Of a DNA stretch of 64,000 nucleotides, positions 34,324-42,059 are shown piece by piece. The notes beneath the pieces are model-generated. The model had not been told where the DNA came from. It saw only the letters and a list, made by a program, of their open reading frames with translations, and did not search any database. The number at the start of each line of letters is the position of its first letter. Within the stretch, counting starts at the first letter, position 1. The position numbers and the translations under genes were made by a program. The stretch is from Streptosporangium pseudovulgare (GTDB lineage Bacteria; Actinomycetota; Actinomycetes; Streptosporangiales; Streptosporangiaceae): positions 105,371-169,370 of the forward strand of contig NZ_BMQJ01000018.1 in the NCBI RefSeq assembly GCF_014648055.1, given 5' to 3'.

Positions 34324-35013
34324 ATGAAGATCACCGCGATCGCGGGCGGCCTGCTGGCCTCCGCGATGCTCCTGACCGGGTGCGGCCTGGACGCCATCGG
34401 CAAACCGAAGAATGAGGAAACCAACACGTACCAGGTCAAGGAGAAGGTACAGCAGCTTCACCTCAGAAGCGGCAGCGGGAACGTGACCGTCACCGAGTCG
34501 GACACGACGTACGTCAGCGTGGCCGAGAGGCTCTACTGGAGCAACGACAAGCCGCAGGCCAGGCACAAGGTGGAGGGCGACATGCTGTCCGTCTACTACG
34601 ACTGCCAGAAGTCGTGGGGCACCTGCGGGGTCGAGTACAAGGTGGAGATCCCCAAGGGGGTCCAGGTCGACCTGGATGCCGGCTCAGGTGATCTGACACT
34701 CAGGTCACTCACCGGCCCTCTGGACCTCAAGGTCGGCTCCGGCGACATCGAGGGCGACGGCCTGGGCGGAAAGAAGCTCCTCGCCGAAGCGGGGTCCGGC
34801 GACGTCACCCTGAAGTACACGGCCGCACCGGACGGCGTCGAACTGTCGGTCGGCTCGGGCAACGTCGTGCTCACCGTCCCCGATGAGGCCTATGACGTGA
34901 ACACCAGGACGACATCCGGTGACGCGAACATCTCGGTCAGGAAAGACAGTTCCTCACCGCACAAGATGTCGCTGACCGCGGGTTCCGGAGACGTCACCGT
35001 CTCGGCTGGATAA
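34324..35013 (+). CDS. DUF4097-type beta-repeat lipoprotein
   Basis: 229 residues. The signal peptide and lipobox (LLASAMLLTGC, Cys about residue 16) anchor it outside the membrane. The mature part is a series of short beta strands with the recurrent SGSGN/GSGD motif: LRSGSGNVTVTES, DLDAGSGDLTLRSL, DLKVGSGDIEGDGL, AEAGSGDVTLKYT, LSVGSGNVVLTVP, LTAGSGDVTVSAG. This is the putative-adhesin/DUF4097 beta-helix pattern. The role is probably structural or binding at the cell surface. ATG 34324 follows AGGA at 8 bases. Confidence 0.85.
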   Translation: MKITAIAGGLLASAMLLTGCGLDAIGKPKNEETNTYQVKEKVQQLHLRSGSGNVTVTESDTTYVSVAERLYWSNDKPQARHKVEGDMLSVYYDCQKSWGTCGVEYKVEIPKGVQVDLDAGSGDLTLRSLTGPLDLKVGSGDIEGDGLGGKKLLAEAGSGDVTLKYTAAPDGVELSVGSGNVVLTVPDEAYDVNTRTTSGDANISVRKDSSSPHKMSLTAGSGDVTVSAG

Positions 35014-35193
35014 CCGGCTCCGTGGCCTGCGGCAACGCTCTGCTTCAAGGCTCATCGCACGGACCCGGGCGGAGGGCCTGCCCCGGCGTACCCTCGAACG
35101 CCCGGGGCGCCGAAAGAGCGGGAACCGTGGAGCAGGTCAGTAGCCGAGTCCGACTCGCCGCCCAGGCCGCCGCGCCGAATTGTCGGACACGCC

Positions 35194-36498
35194 TTAGGCG
35201 GGGGCGCGCGGGGCCTTGTCATCGGTTGAAGTGTCGTCCCCGGCCGCGGAGGCTTCTCCGGTGAAGTGGCGCAACTGTGGGCTGAGCGCGGCTACAGCGG
35301 CGGTCAGACCGAGCAGTCCGCCCAGCACGATGAGCGCCGCCGCGCCACCCAGAGTCGCAGCCAGTGCCCCGCCGAGGACGGGCCCGAGGGGCTTGAGCGC
35401 CATCGCGCCCATGCTCAGGACCGCGCCCATCCGGCCGAGCATCGCTTCCGGCACCATTCGTGCGACCACCACGTTCATCACCACGTTCAGTGAGGGCGTC
35501 GACAAGGTGATGAACACCAACGGGATCATCGGCCACCACGCTCCCCAGGGCAGTGCCGTGGCCGCCAGCGCGGCACCGAAGACCGTCACGACGGCCAGCA
35601 GTAGTCTGCCGGGAGGCAGGAGCCTGCTGATGCGGCCCGACAGCAGCGCACCGGTCAGTCCACCGATTCCGAGGCCTGCCAGGACCGTGCCGGTGACGCG
35701 CGCATCACCGCCGCGTTCGCCGACGAGCACAATGAGCGGGATGAGGAACGCTCCGCCCAGCAGGTTGAGGATCATCACCGCTGCGGTGACCTCCCGCAGG
35801 CCATGCCGGCGCCACAGCCAGGCGACGGCCTCAGCCGCTTCCCGGCGCATGCTACGCCGGATCGGCCGCTGCTCCTCGCCGTCATCTCGGGCGGAGGGTT
35901 GCGGCTCGCCCGCCGGGCGGCGCGGCACCTTGGCAAGAGCGTAGAAGAGCGTGGCGGCAAGGAAGGTGATGGTGTCGACGACGAAGGGCACCGCCCGCCC
36001 CAGGCCGTACAGCAGGCCGCCGAGCGGAGGGCCGATCAGCCCGGCCGCGTGGGTACGGGCCTCCTCCTGCGCATAGGCACTGTGCAGTTGGCCCGAGGGG
36101 ACGATGCCGCGGATCGCCGTCTCCTGGACGGGACCGATGAACGCGACGCACAGCCCGTCCAGCACTGCCAGTGTGATGAACTGCCAGACCTGCACATGGC
36201 CGGTGATGATGAGCGCCGTCAGCAGTGCGGAGGCGATCGCCTGGAAGCCCTGGGCCGTGATGAGCGTGCGGCGGCGGTCCCACCGGTCCACCCAGACGCC
36301 GGCCGGTATCTGGACCGCGAGGAAAGCGACGGTGCGGGCGCCGGCGACGGTGCCCGCCAACCCGGGCGAGCCGGTGAGCGCCAGCACCAGCAGCGGCATG
36401 GCGAGCCTGGTGAGCTCCGACCCCAGCTCGGAGACCGCGCTGCCGATCCACAACAGCTGAAAACGCACGTTCTTGCGCAGCGGGACGATGTCTGTCAC
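35194..36498 (-). CDS. MFS transporter (DHA3, MefA/enterobactin-exporter type)
   Basis: 434 residues with 12 predicted membrane segments and a long central loop. It begins LRKNVRFQLLWIGSAVSELG, has the DHA3 pattern LTGSPGLAGTVAGARTVAFL, loop motif GVWVDRWDRRRTLITAQGFQ, and GLIGPPLGGLLYGLGRAVPF. DHA3 members export macrolides or siderophores. The GTG start at 36498 has AAGGAAG upstream. It stands alone; no siderophore cluster is near. Confidence 0.9.
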   Translation of the reverse strand: MTDIVPLRKNVRFQLLWIGSAVSELGSELTRLAMPLLVLALTGSPGLAGTVAGARTVAFLAVQIPAGVWVDRWDRRRTLITAQGFQAIASALLTALIITGHVQVWQFITLAVLDGLCVAFIGPVQETAIRGIVPSGQLHSAYAQEEARTHAAGLIGPPLGGLLYGLGRAVPFVVDTITFLAATLFYALAKVPRRPAGEPQPSARDDGEEQRPIRRSMRREAAEAVAWLWRRHGLREVTAAVMILNLLGGAFLIPLIVLVGERGGDARVTGTVLAGLGIGGLTGALLSGRISRLLPPGRLLLAVVTVFGAALAATALPWGAWWPMIPLVFITLSTPSLNVVMNVVVARMVPEAMLGRMGAVLSMGAMALKPLGPVLGGALAATLGGAAALIVLGGLLGLTAAVAALSPQLRHFTGEASAAGDDTSTDDKAPRAPA

Positions 36499-36975
36499 GA
36501 AGCGTCTTCCTTAGATGCGGGGCGCGGCCACCCGGCCTCAGGCGCCGATTTCGGAGGCGAAGGCTGCGCGGGTTCCGGCTTCGGACAGGCACGGGCGGAA
36601 CCCGGAGAAGATACCGACCGGAGATGACGCTGTCTACTGAATAAAGCGGCTGGGGACACATGTGCTTTCCACATCGGAAGCGGACCCATGAAGACGGTTG
36701 TCACCCTTTGGCGCAGGACCAGCCGGTAGAGGCAGTTGATCGAAATCACTTCGCGGTCGCCGCAATCGCACTGACATGTCCTCACCGGTGGCCAGGTCTT
36801 GCCGTCCGGGCTGAACGCCACCGGGCCGCCGCCGAGGGCGAGATGTCCTTGGCCGACCGGGCCGCCCGACCGGCTGGGGGTGGATCCGGCCGTTCTCGCC
36901 GAGTACGGCCGGCGGGAGCAGACACGCAGCGCTCATCGCCGGACGCAGAGGGAGTCGGTCTGGCAGGGTTCGGCT
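36499..36975. other. Intergenic stretch with a possible WD40-like remnant
   Basis: No intact gene. On the minus strand near 36800 a frame reads GGPVAFSPDGKTW, as in WD40 repeats of actinomycete kinases. A neighbouring frame continues QDLATGEDM, so a short broken WD40 repeat may survive. The support is weak. Confidence 0.3.
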
Positions 36976-37494
36976 ATGGGTGATCATGGACTGGATGACG
37001 GGGTGGTCCGGCTTCGCGAGTGGGCCGATGAGGATGCCGGCTGGTATGCCGAGAGCACGCGCGACCCGCTGATCCAGCGGTTCACGACGGACTCGCCGAC
37101 GCTGGATTCCGCGCAGGTGCTGGCAGCGATCGTCCGGTTGCGGGAGTCCGGCGACGAGGAGGGCTTCCTCATCTGCGACTCGGTCACCGGGCAGCGGCTG
37201 GGCAACATCGCGCTGCGGCATGACGGTCAGACCGGGGAGATCTCCTACTGGGTGGCCGCCGAGGCGCGCGGACGCGGGGCGGCGACCCGGGCCGTGGCCC
37301 TGTTCAGCGCCTGGACCTTCCAGAACGTGGGCCTGAGCGAGCTGTGGCTTCGAGCTCATCGCGACAACGTCGCCTCACAACGGGTGGCATCGCGCACAGG
37401 GTTTCGCCGGGATCCGCAGTGCGACAGGACGCAGGAGGCGAAGGGCGAGGTGTGGCCGATGCTCGGCTATGCGCTGTCCCGGCCCGCATCCTGA
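36976..37494 (+). CDS. GNAT-family acetyltransferase (RimJ/RimL-like)
   Basis: 172 residues. Order of motifs: VVRLREWADEDAGWYAESTR, DSVTGQRLGNIALRHDGQTG, EISYWVAAEARGRGAATRAV (acetyl-CoA loop ARGRGAAT), LSELWLRAHRDNVASQRVAS, RTGFRR. The length and the N/Ser-xRVAxxxGF ending fit RimJ/RimL-type protein or small-molecule N-acetyltransferases. The acceptor is unknown. ATG 36976 is preceded by a weak AGGG. It is monocistronic, convergent with the TetR gene. Confidence 0.88.
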   Translation: MGDHGLDDGVVRLREWADEDAGWYAESTRDPLIQRFTTDSPTLDSAQVLAAIVRLRESGDEEGFLICDSVTGQRLGNIALRHDGQTGEISYWVAAEARGRGAATRAVALFSAWTFQNVGLSELWLRAHRDNVASQRVASRTGFRRDPQCDRTQEAKGEVWPMLGYALSRPAS

Positions 37495-37595
37495 CCGGGG
37501 ACGAGCTCACGCGACGTTCGCATCGACGATGACCCTGCGCGGGCGCCCGTCCCGCGGTCCTGGGCGTTCTGGTCCACCGCGTTCCATCTTCCCGA

Positions 37596-38339
37596 TCAAG
37601 GAGAACAGAGCGATGGGATGAGCGCGGCGATGGCGTCGAGGATGCGATCGAGTCCATGCCGGAAGCGTTCCTCGGGGGCGAGGTGGGCGGTGCGGGAGTC
37701 GAGAACCGATCGGTTGAACAGGGGGAAGGCGCCGGATTCGACGACCTGGCGGACGTACGGTCCCATGTAGTCCCGCTTCCAGCGCTCGGGGTCCAGGCCG
37801 GTGCGGCGGGCCTCCTCCAGCCAGCCGATCTCGCGGCGGATCGCGCTGTGCACGTAGTCGTTCAGCATGCCGACGAAGCCGGTGATGTCGTCGATGTCGA
37901 GCCCGGTCCCGCTGAAGGCGCCGAGTGCGAACTCGTGCACGCGCAGCAGGCTGGGGCCCAGCGTGGGCCGGCTGGTGAGCAGCGCGATCAGCCAGGGATG
38001 GCGCAGGCCGACGGCGCGGATCCGCCGGCCCAGCAGCGTCAGGTCGCCGCGCCAGTCACCGGACGGGCCGTCGGGAAGCTCGATCCCGCTCATCGCCAAG
38101 TCGATCATGAGGTCGAACAGGTCGTCGCGCCGGGGAACGTAGCGGTAGAGCGACATGGCGCCGGTACCCAACTCGCCTGCGATCCGCCGCATGGTCGCGG
38201 CCTCCACCCCTTCGGCGTCGGCGATCCGGACGGCCGTCCGGGTGATCTGCTCGCGACTGTAGCCGGGGCGCCGTCCCGGTCCGGAGCGCTCGTGCCCCTC
38301 CGGCTGCATCCAGATGCTGGTCGCGCCCTCGTCGGCCAT
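37596..38339 (-). CDS. TetR/AcrR-family regulator
   Basis: 247 residues. The N-terminal HTH is REQITRTAVRIADAEGVEAA, TMRRIAGELGTGAMSLYRYV, PRRDDLFDLMIDLAM. The C-terminal part is the long ligand-binding domain of the TetR_C_1 group. ATG 38339 (MADEGATS) follows GGAGGGG; the longer frame upstream of it overlaps the operator. It is divergent from the DHA2 transporter across a 63-bp dyad and most likely represses it and its downstream enzymes until a ligand binds. Confidence 0.92.
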   Translation of the reverse strand: MADEGATSIWMQPEGHERSGPGRRPGYSREQITRTAVRIADAEGVEAATMRRIAGELGTGAMSLYRYVPRRDDLFDLMIDLAMSGIELPDGPSGDWRGDLTLLGRRIRAVGLRHPWLIALLTSRPTLGPSLLRVHEFALGAFSGTGLDIDDITGFVGMLNDYVHSAIRREIGWLEEARRTGLDPERWKRDYMGPYVRQVVESGAFPLFNRSVLDSRTAHLAPEERFRHGLDRILDAIAALIPSLCSP

Positions 38340-38355
38340 GGACACCCCTCCCTCT

Positions 38356-38418
38356 CCATTTGCGTACATGGTACCTGAATGGTTATGGTCCATTTCACGT
38401 ACGAGGTACGCGAAATGG
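38356..38418. promoter_or_regulatory. TetR-type operator dyad
   Basis: CCATTTGCGTACATGGTAC (38356-38374) is mirrored by GTACGAGGTACGCGAAATGG (38399-38418); 16 or so positions match as inverted copies around a 24-bp centre. It fills the space between the divergent TetR and MFS starts and reaches the transporter's ribosome site. Confidence 0.7.
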
Positions 38419-38425
38419 AGGACGT

Positions 38426-39919
38426 GTGGATCGATCTCTTCGTGCGGGCGTGATCGGCGTGATGCTCGGCATGATCACAGCCCCGTTGGACGGCATGATG
38501 CTCGGGCCCGCGTTGCCGGCGATCGTGAAAGAGCTCGGCGGACTGGAGTACTTCTCCTGGGTGGCGACGGCCTATCTGATCTGCATGGCCGCCTCGACGC
38601 CGATCTGGGGGAAACTCGGCGACCTGTACGGCCGCAAGGCGGTCTACATGGCCGCGATCGTGATCTTCCTGCTGGGCTCCGGACTGTCGGGGATGGCGCA
38701 GGACATGATCCAGCTCGTCGGCTTCCGGATGGTGCAGGGGCTGGGCGCGGGCGGGCTGATGACCGGTGCTCTGGCGCTGATCGGCGAGCTGGTGCCACCC
38801 CGGCACAGCGGCCGGATCATGGGGCTGTTCGGGGTGATGATGCCGATCGCGTTCATCGCCGGGCCGCTGCTCGGTGGCCTGTTCGCCGATGTGGGCTGGC
38901 GGTGGGCGTTCTTCGTCAACCTGCCGATCGGTGCGGTCGCCCTGCTGCTCATCGGTGCTGCCGTGCGGCTGGAGCGGCGCCGGATCAGGGCCCGGATCGA
39001 CTATCTCGGGGCGCTGCTGCTGACGGTGGTACTGGTCGCGCTGAGCCTGGTCGCCGGTTGGGGCGGCACCCGGTACGCCTGGAGTTCGACTGCGATCCTG
39101 GCCTTGGTCCTGATCGGGCTGGCGGCGGTGGGCGTCCTGCTGGTCGTGGAACGGCGCGCGGCCGAGCCGATCGTCCCGCTGCACCTGTTCGCCGACCGCA
39201 ACTTCACCCTCGCCCAGGTCATCCGCTTCCTCGGCGGCGTCGGCATGGTGGTGGCCGCCACCTTCCTTCCCCAGTACATGCAACTCGTCCACGGCGCCTC
39301 ACCGATCACCAGCGGCCTGCTGATCCTGCCTGCCATGCTCGGCATGGTCGCCGTGCTGATCGGCACCGGCAGGCTGATCAGCCGCACCGGTCGCTACCGG
39401 ATCTACCCGATCCTCGGTGGCGCCACCGTGACGGCCGGCATGCTCGCGCTGCTCCTCCTGCGCCCCGGCGTCGATCTGGCGCTCGCCTCCGCCCTGACGC
39501 TGATCGGCGGCCTCGGGGTGGGCCTGCTGATGCAGTCCACCACGATCATCACCATCAACAGCGCCGCGCCGCGCGACATGGGGTCGGCCAGCGGCTCGGT
39601 CACCCTCTGGCACACCATGGGCGCCTCGCTGGGCGTGGCCGCCCTGGGCGCCCTGTACACCGCCCGGCTGCAGGACACCCTCATCGACCGCCTCGGCGCG
39701 GCGGGCGCCGGCCGGATCACCTTGACGCCCGAGGCGCTCCTGCGGCTCACGCCCGCGGCCCGGGAGGCGGTTCGCCTCGCCGTCTCCGACGGCATCCACG
39801 TCATGGCCCTCGGCGCCGCCGCGCTGGGCGCCCTCGCCTTCGCGCTGGCCTGGTTCATCCGCGAGGTCCCCCTGCGTGATGGCGCCCCATCGGCCGAGCC
39901 CGCCACCGCGGCCGTGTGA
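38426..39919 (+). CDS. DHA2-family MFS drug transporter
   Basis: 497 residues, about 14 membrane segments. The first helix region is VIGVMLGMITAPLDGMMLGP. The motif A-type loop is IWGKLGDLYGRKAVYMAAIV, and the helix-5 motif C GLFGVMMPIAFIAGPLLGGL is followed by the usual WRWAFFVNLPIG. The GTG start at 38426 has ATGGAGGA immediately upstream, overlapping the operator. Its gene is followed by a DsbA-like remnant, an FMN reductase and an SDR on the same strand, so it may lead an operon under the divergent TetR. Confidence 0.92.
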   Translation: MDRSLRAGVIGVMLGMITAPLDGMMLGPALPAIVKELGGLEYFSWVATAYLICMAASTPIWGKLGDLYGRKAVYMAAIVIFLLGSGLSGMAQDMIQLVGFRMVQGLGAGGLMTGALALIGELVPPRHSGRIMGLFGVMMPIAFIAGPLLGGLFADVGWRWAFFVNLPIGAVALLLIGAAVRLERRRIRARIDYLGALLLTVVLVALSLVAGWGGTRYAWSSTAILALVLIGLAAVGVLLVVERRAAEPIVPLHLFADRNFTLAQVIRFLGGVGMVVAATFLPQYMQLVHGASPITSGLLILPAMLGMVAVLIGTGRLISRTGRYRIYPILGGATVTAGMLALLLLRPGVDLALASALTLIGGLGVGLLMQSTTIITINSAAPRDMGSASGSVTLWHTMGASLGVAALGALYTARLQDTLIDRLGAAGAGRITLTPEALLRLTPAAREAVRLAVSDGIHVMALGAAALGALAFALAWFIREVPLRDGAPSAEPATAAV

Positions 39920-40298
39920 GGGCCTGCGGCTGGAGTACGGCAAGGCGATCGCCACCGGCACCTTCGACGCCCACCGCCTGATCGCCGACGCCGCGCGACA
40001 GGGCAAGGCCGAGCTCATGGCCGAACACCTGTTCCGCGCCCATTTCACCGACGGGCTGCACATCGGCGACCCCGCCACGCTCGCCCGGCTGGCCGCTGAG
40101 GCCGGTGTCACCACCGGCCACGTGCCGTCCACCGGAGTGCGCGCCCGGCTCGACCGCGTGCGCCGACTCGGCATCACCGGCGTGCCGGTCTTCCTCATCG
40201 AGAACCTGCCCCCGCTCACCGGATCCCAGACCGGGACCACATCGCCGGCGGCCCTGCGACAGGCCGCCATCACGAACGGAGAACACCATGACCACTGA
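39918..40298 (+). pseudogene. DsbA-family (FrnE-like) oxidoreductase, N-terminus missing
   Basis: The frame reads LRLEYGKAIATGTFDAHRLI, ADAARQGKAELMAEHLFRAH, FTDGLHIGDPATLARLAAEA, then RVRRLGITGVPVFLIEN. This is the alpha-helical insert and C-terminal thioredoxin part of FrnE/DsbA-2 proteins, including the cis-Pro loop TGVPVF. The N-terminal thioredoxin half with the catalytic CPWC is absent: the sequence joins the MFS stop codon directly. A fusion of the transporter end to a truncated neighbour is the simplest explanation. Confidence 0.7.
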
Positions 40299-40875
40299 CC
40301 CGCTGAGGCTGGCCGTCATCGTCGGCAGCGTCCGCGAAGGCCGCTTCGGCCCGACCGTGGCCGGCTGGTTCGCCGGCCAGGCCGCGTCCCGCCCGGACCT
40401 CGACGTCGACGTGATCGACCTGGCCCAGGTGCCGATCGGCGGGGCGGCCCCGTCGATGTCCGCGCCCGCGCCGGTGCTGAAGGCCCTGGGCGGGCTGACC
40501 CCGCGGCTGACGGCCGCCGACGCGTTCGTGGTGGTCACCCCCGAGTACAACCACAGCTACCCGGCCGCGCTGAAGAACGCCATCGACTGGCACAACCAGC
40601 AGTTCCACGCCAAACCGGTGGCGTTCGTCTCCTACGGCGGCATCTCCGGAGGCCTGCGCGCGGTGGAGCACCTGCGCGCCGTCTTCGCCGAACTGCACGC
40701 CGTCACCACCCGCGACACCGTCAGCTTCCACGGCGCCTGGGAGTGCTTCGACGGCAACGGACAACCGAAGGACCCGACCGGCCCGGCCGCGGCCGCCAAG
40801 ACCCTGCTGGACCAGGTGACCTGGTGGGCGCGCATCCTGCGCGACGCCAAGACCACCACCCCCTACACCGCATAA
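40288..40875 (+). CDS. NADPH-dependent FMN reductase-family protein
   Basis: 195 residues, flavodoxin fold. The flavin phosphate loop is VIVGSVREGRFGPTVAGWFA and the isoalloxazine loop TPEYNHSYPAALKNAIDW, followed by FVSYGGISGGLRAVEHLR. Such proteins use NAD(P)H to reduce FMN or quinones and azo compounds. ATG 40288 has GGAG at 7 bases; the frame overlaps the end of the DsbA remnant by 11 bp. It is cotranscribed with the SDR (17 bp downstream). Confidence 0.9.
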   Translation: MTTDPLRLAVIVGSVREGRFGPTVAGWFAGQAASRPDLDVDVIDLAQVPIGGAAPSMSAPAPVLKALGGLTPRLTAADAFVVVTPEYNHSYPAALKNAIDWHNQQFHAKPVAFVSYGGISGGLRAVEHLRAVFAELHAVTTRDTVSFHGAWECFDGNGQPKDPTGPAAAAKTLLDQVTWWARILRDAKTTTPYTA

Positions 40876-40892
40876 AACAGAAAGGCATGATC

Positions 40893-41642
40893 ATGACGAC
40901 ATTGACCGGCAAGACCGCGCTGGTGACCGGCGCCAGCCGGGGCATCGGCCGCGCCATCGCCACCCGGCTGGCCCGCGAAGGCGCCCGCGTCGCCGTGCAC
41001 TACGGCGGCAACCACGCCGCCGCCAAGGACACCGTCGCCGCCATCGAAGCGTCCGGCGGGCGGGCCTTCGCCGTCCAGGCCGAACTGGGCGCGCCCGGCG
41101 ACGCCGAAGCCCTGTGGGCGGCCTTCGACGCGCACGCCGCCGGGCTGGACATCCTGGTCAACAACGCGGGCATCCTCGGCGGCCAGAGCGAGATCGACGG
41201 CGTCACCCGGGAGGGCCTTGAGCGCCTGTTCGCGGTCAACACCACCGCCCCGTTCCTCATCACCCAGCAAGCCCTGCCACGACTGCGCGACGGCGGGCGG
41301 ATCATCACCGTGGGCACCATGCTGACCCGCGGGGCGGCCATGCCCAGGGCGATCGATTACGCCATGTCCAAGGCCGCACTCGACGTCATGACCGTCGCCC
41401 TGGCCAAGCAGCTCGGGCAGCGCGGCATCACAGTCAACCTCGTGGCCCCCGGCGTCATCGACACCGACATGCACCAAGGACGCCTGGTCGGCGAGGCCCT
41501 GGCCTGGCTGTCGTCACAGACGCCCCTCGGCCGGCTCGGCACGCCGCAGGATGTGGCCGACACCGTCGCCTTCCTGGCCTCCGACGACAGCCGCTACGTC
41601 ACCGGACACCGGCTCGACGTCTCAGGCGGGACGACCATGTAG
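40893..41642 (+). CDS. Short-chain dehydrogenase/reductase
   Basis: 249 residues, Rossmann fold. The cofactor motif is TGASRGIGRAIATRLAREGA, with Arg and His that favour NADP. NNAG is present (LDILVNNAGILG), and the catalytic Tyr and Lys are in YAMSKAALDV. The usual catalytic Ser thirteen residues before the Tyr is not evident: the segment is ITVGTMLTRGAAMPRAIDY, with Met at that place and Thr beside it. The tail GHRLDVSGGTTM is normal for the fold. ATG 40893 follows AAAGG at 7 bases. It ends the FMN reductase-SDR operon before a strong hairpin. Confidence 0.88.
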   Translation: MTTLTGKTALVTGASRGIGRAIATRLAREGARVAVHYGGNHAAAKDTVAAIEASGGRAFAVQAELGAPGDAEALWAAFDAHAAGLDILVNNAGILGGQSEIDGVTREGLERLFAVNTTAPFLITQQALPRLRDGGRIITVGTMLTRGAAMPRAIDYAMSKAALDVMTVALAKQLGQRGITVNLVAPGVIDTDMHQGRLVGEALAWLSSQTPLGRLGTPQDVADTVAFLASDDSRYVTGHRLDVSGGTTM

Positions 41643-41693
41643 ACCCGCGCCATCGACGAGGCCCGTGACCAGGTCGGCGTGCTCGGCGGTCAG

Positions 41694-41739
41694 CCGTCGG
41701 CATCATCTCCTCCTCGAAGGGAGGAGATGATGCCGACGG
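41694..41739. terminator. Perfect 20-bp hairpin
   Basis: The two arms, 41694-41713 and 41720-41739, are perfect inverted copies (CCGTCGGCATCATCTCCTCC in the left arm) with a six-base loop. It stands 51 bp after the SDR stop. No T tract follows. It can terminate on both strands. The right half shares GAAGGGAGGAGAT with the IS605-type end at 5222-5234, so a mobile-element end is an alternative. Confidence 0.65.
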
Positions 41740-42059
41740 GCATACTCTGCGACTGGACCTGCCGGTTCTCCCGCTCCACTGTGTCCTCAGGTTTCGCCCG
41801 CCGGCCGCGCCCGGTAGGCCGCGACCTGTGTCCCGTGAAGAAAGTGAGGTATCCGTGGTCAACCGGACGGCTTCGCCTGCCGCTCGTCCCCCGCGGCCGC
41901 CCCGGGCGCAGGCCGGTGCGCTGCTGCCGTCTCCACCGGGGCGGGGCACGCGGCGCGCACCGTGCCGGTGGTGACCGGCCTCGCCGTACTCGCCGCCCGG
42001 CACATACGCCGCCCGCCACTCCACTGACTCAACGGCCCCCATCCGAGAGAATCATCCGT
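41740..42059. other. Leader region of the tyrosine recombinase gene
   Basis: 320 bp with no family-like coding sequence. A GTGTCCCGTGAAGAAAG stretch near 41830 resembles a gene start, but the frame behind it has no match. It presumably holds the recombinase promoter and possibly its recombination site. Confidence 0.3.

Noticed and set aside
36495..36821. Minus-strand frame with GGPVAFSPDGKTW as a WD40 gene
   Set aside because: Only a single partial repeat is visible and the following frame is broken; kept only as a remark in the intergenic entry.
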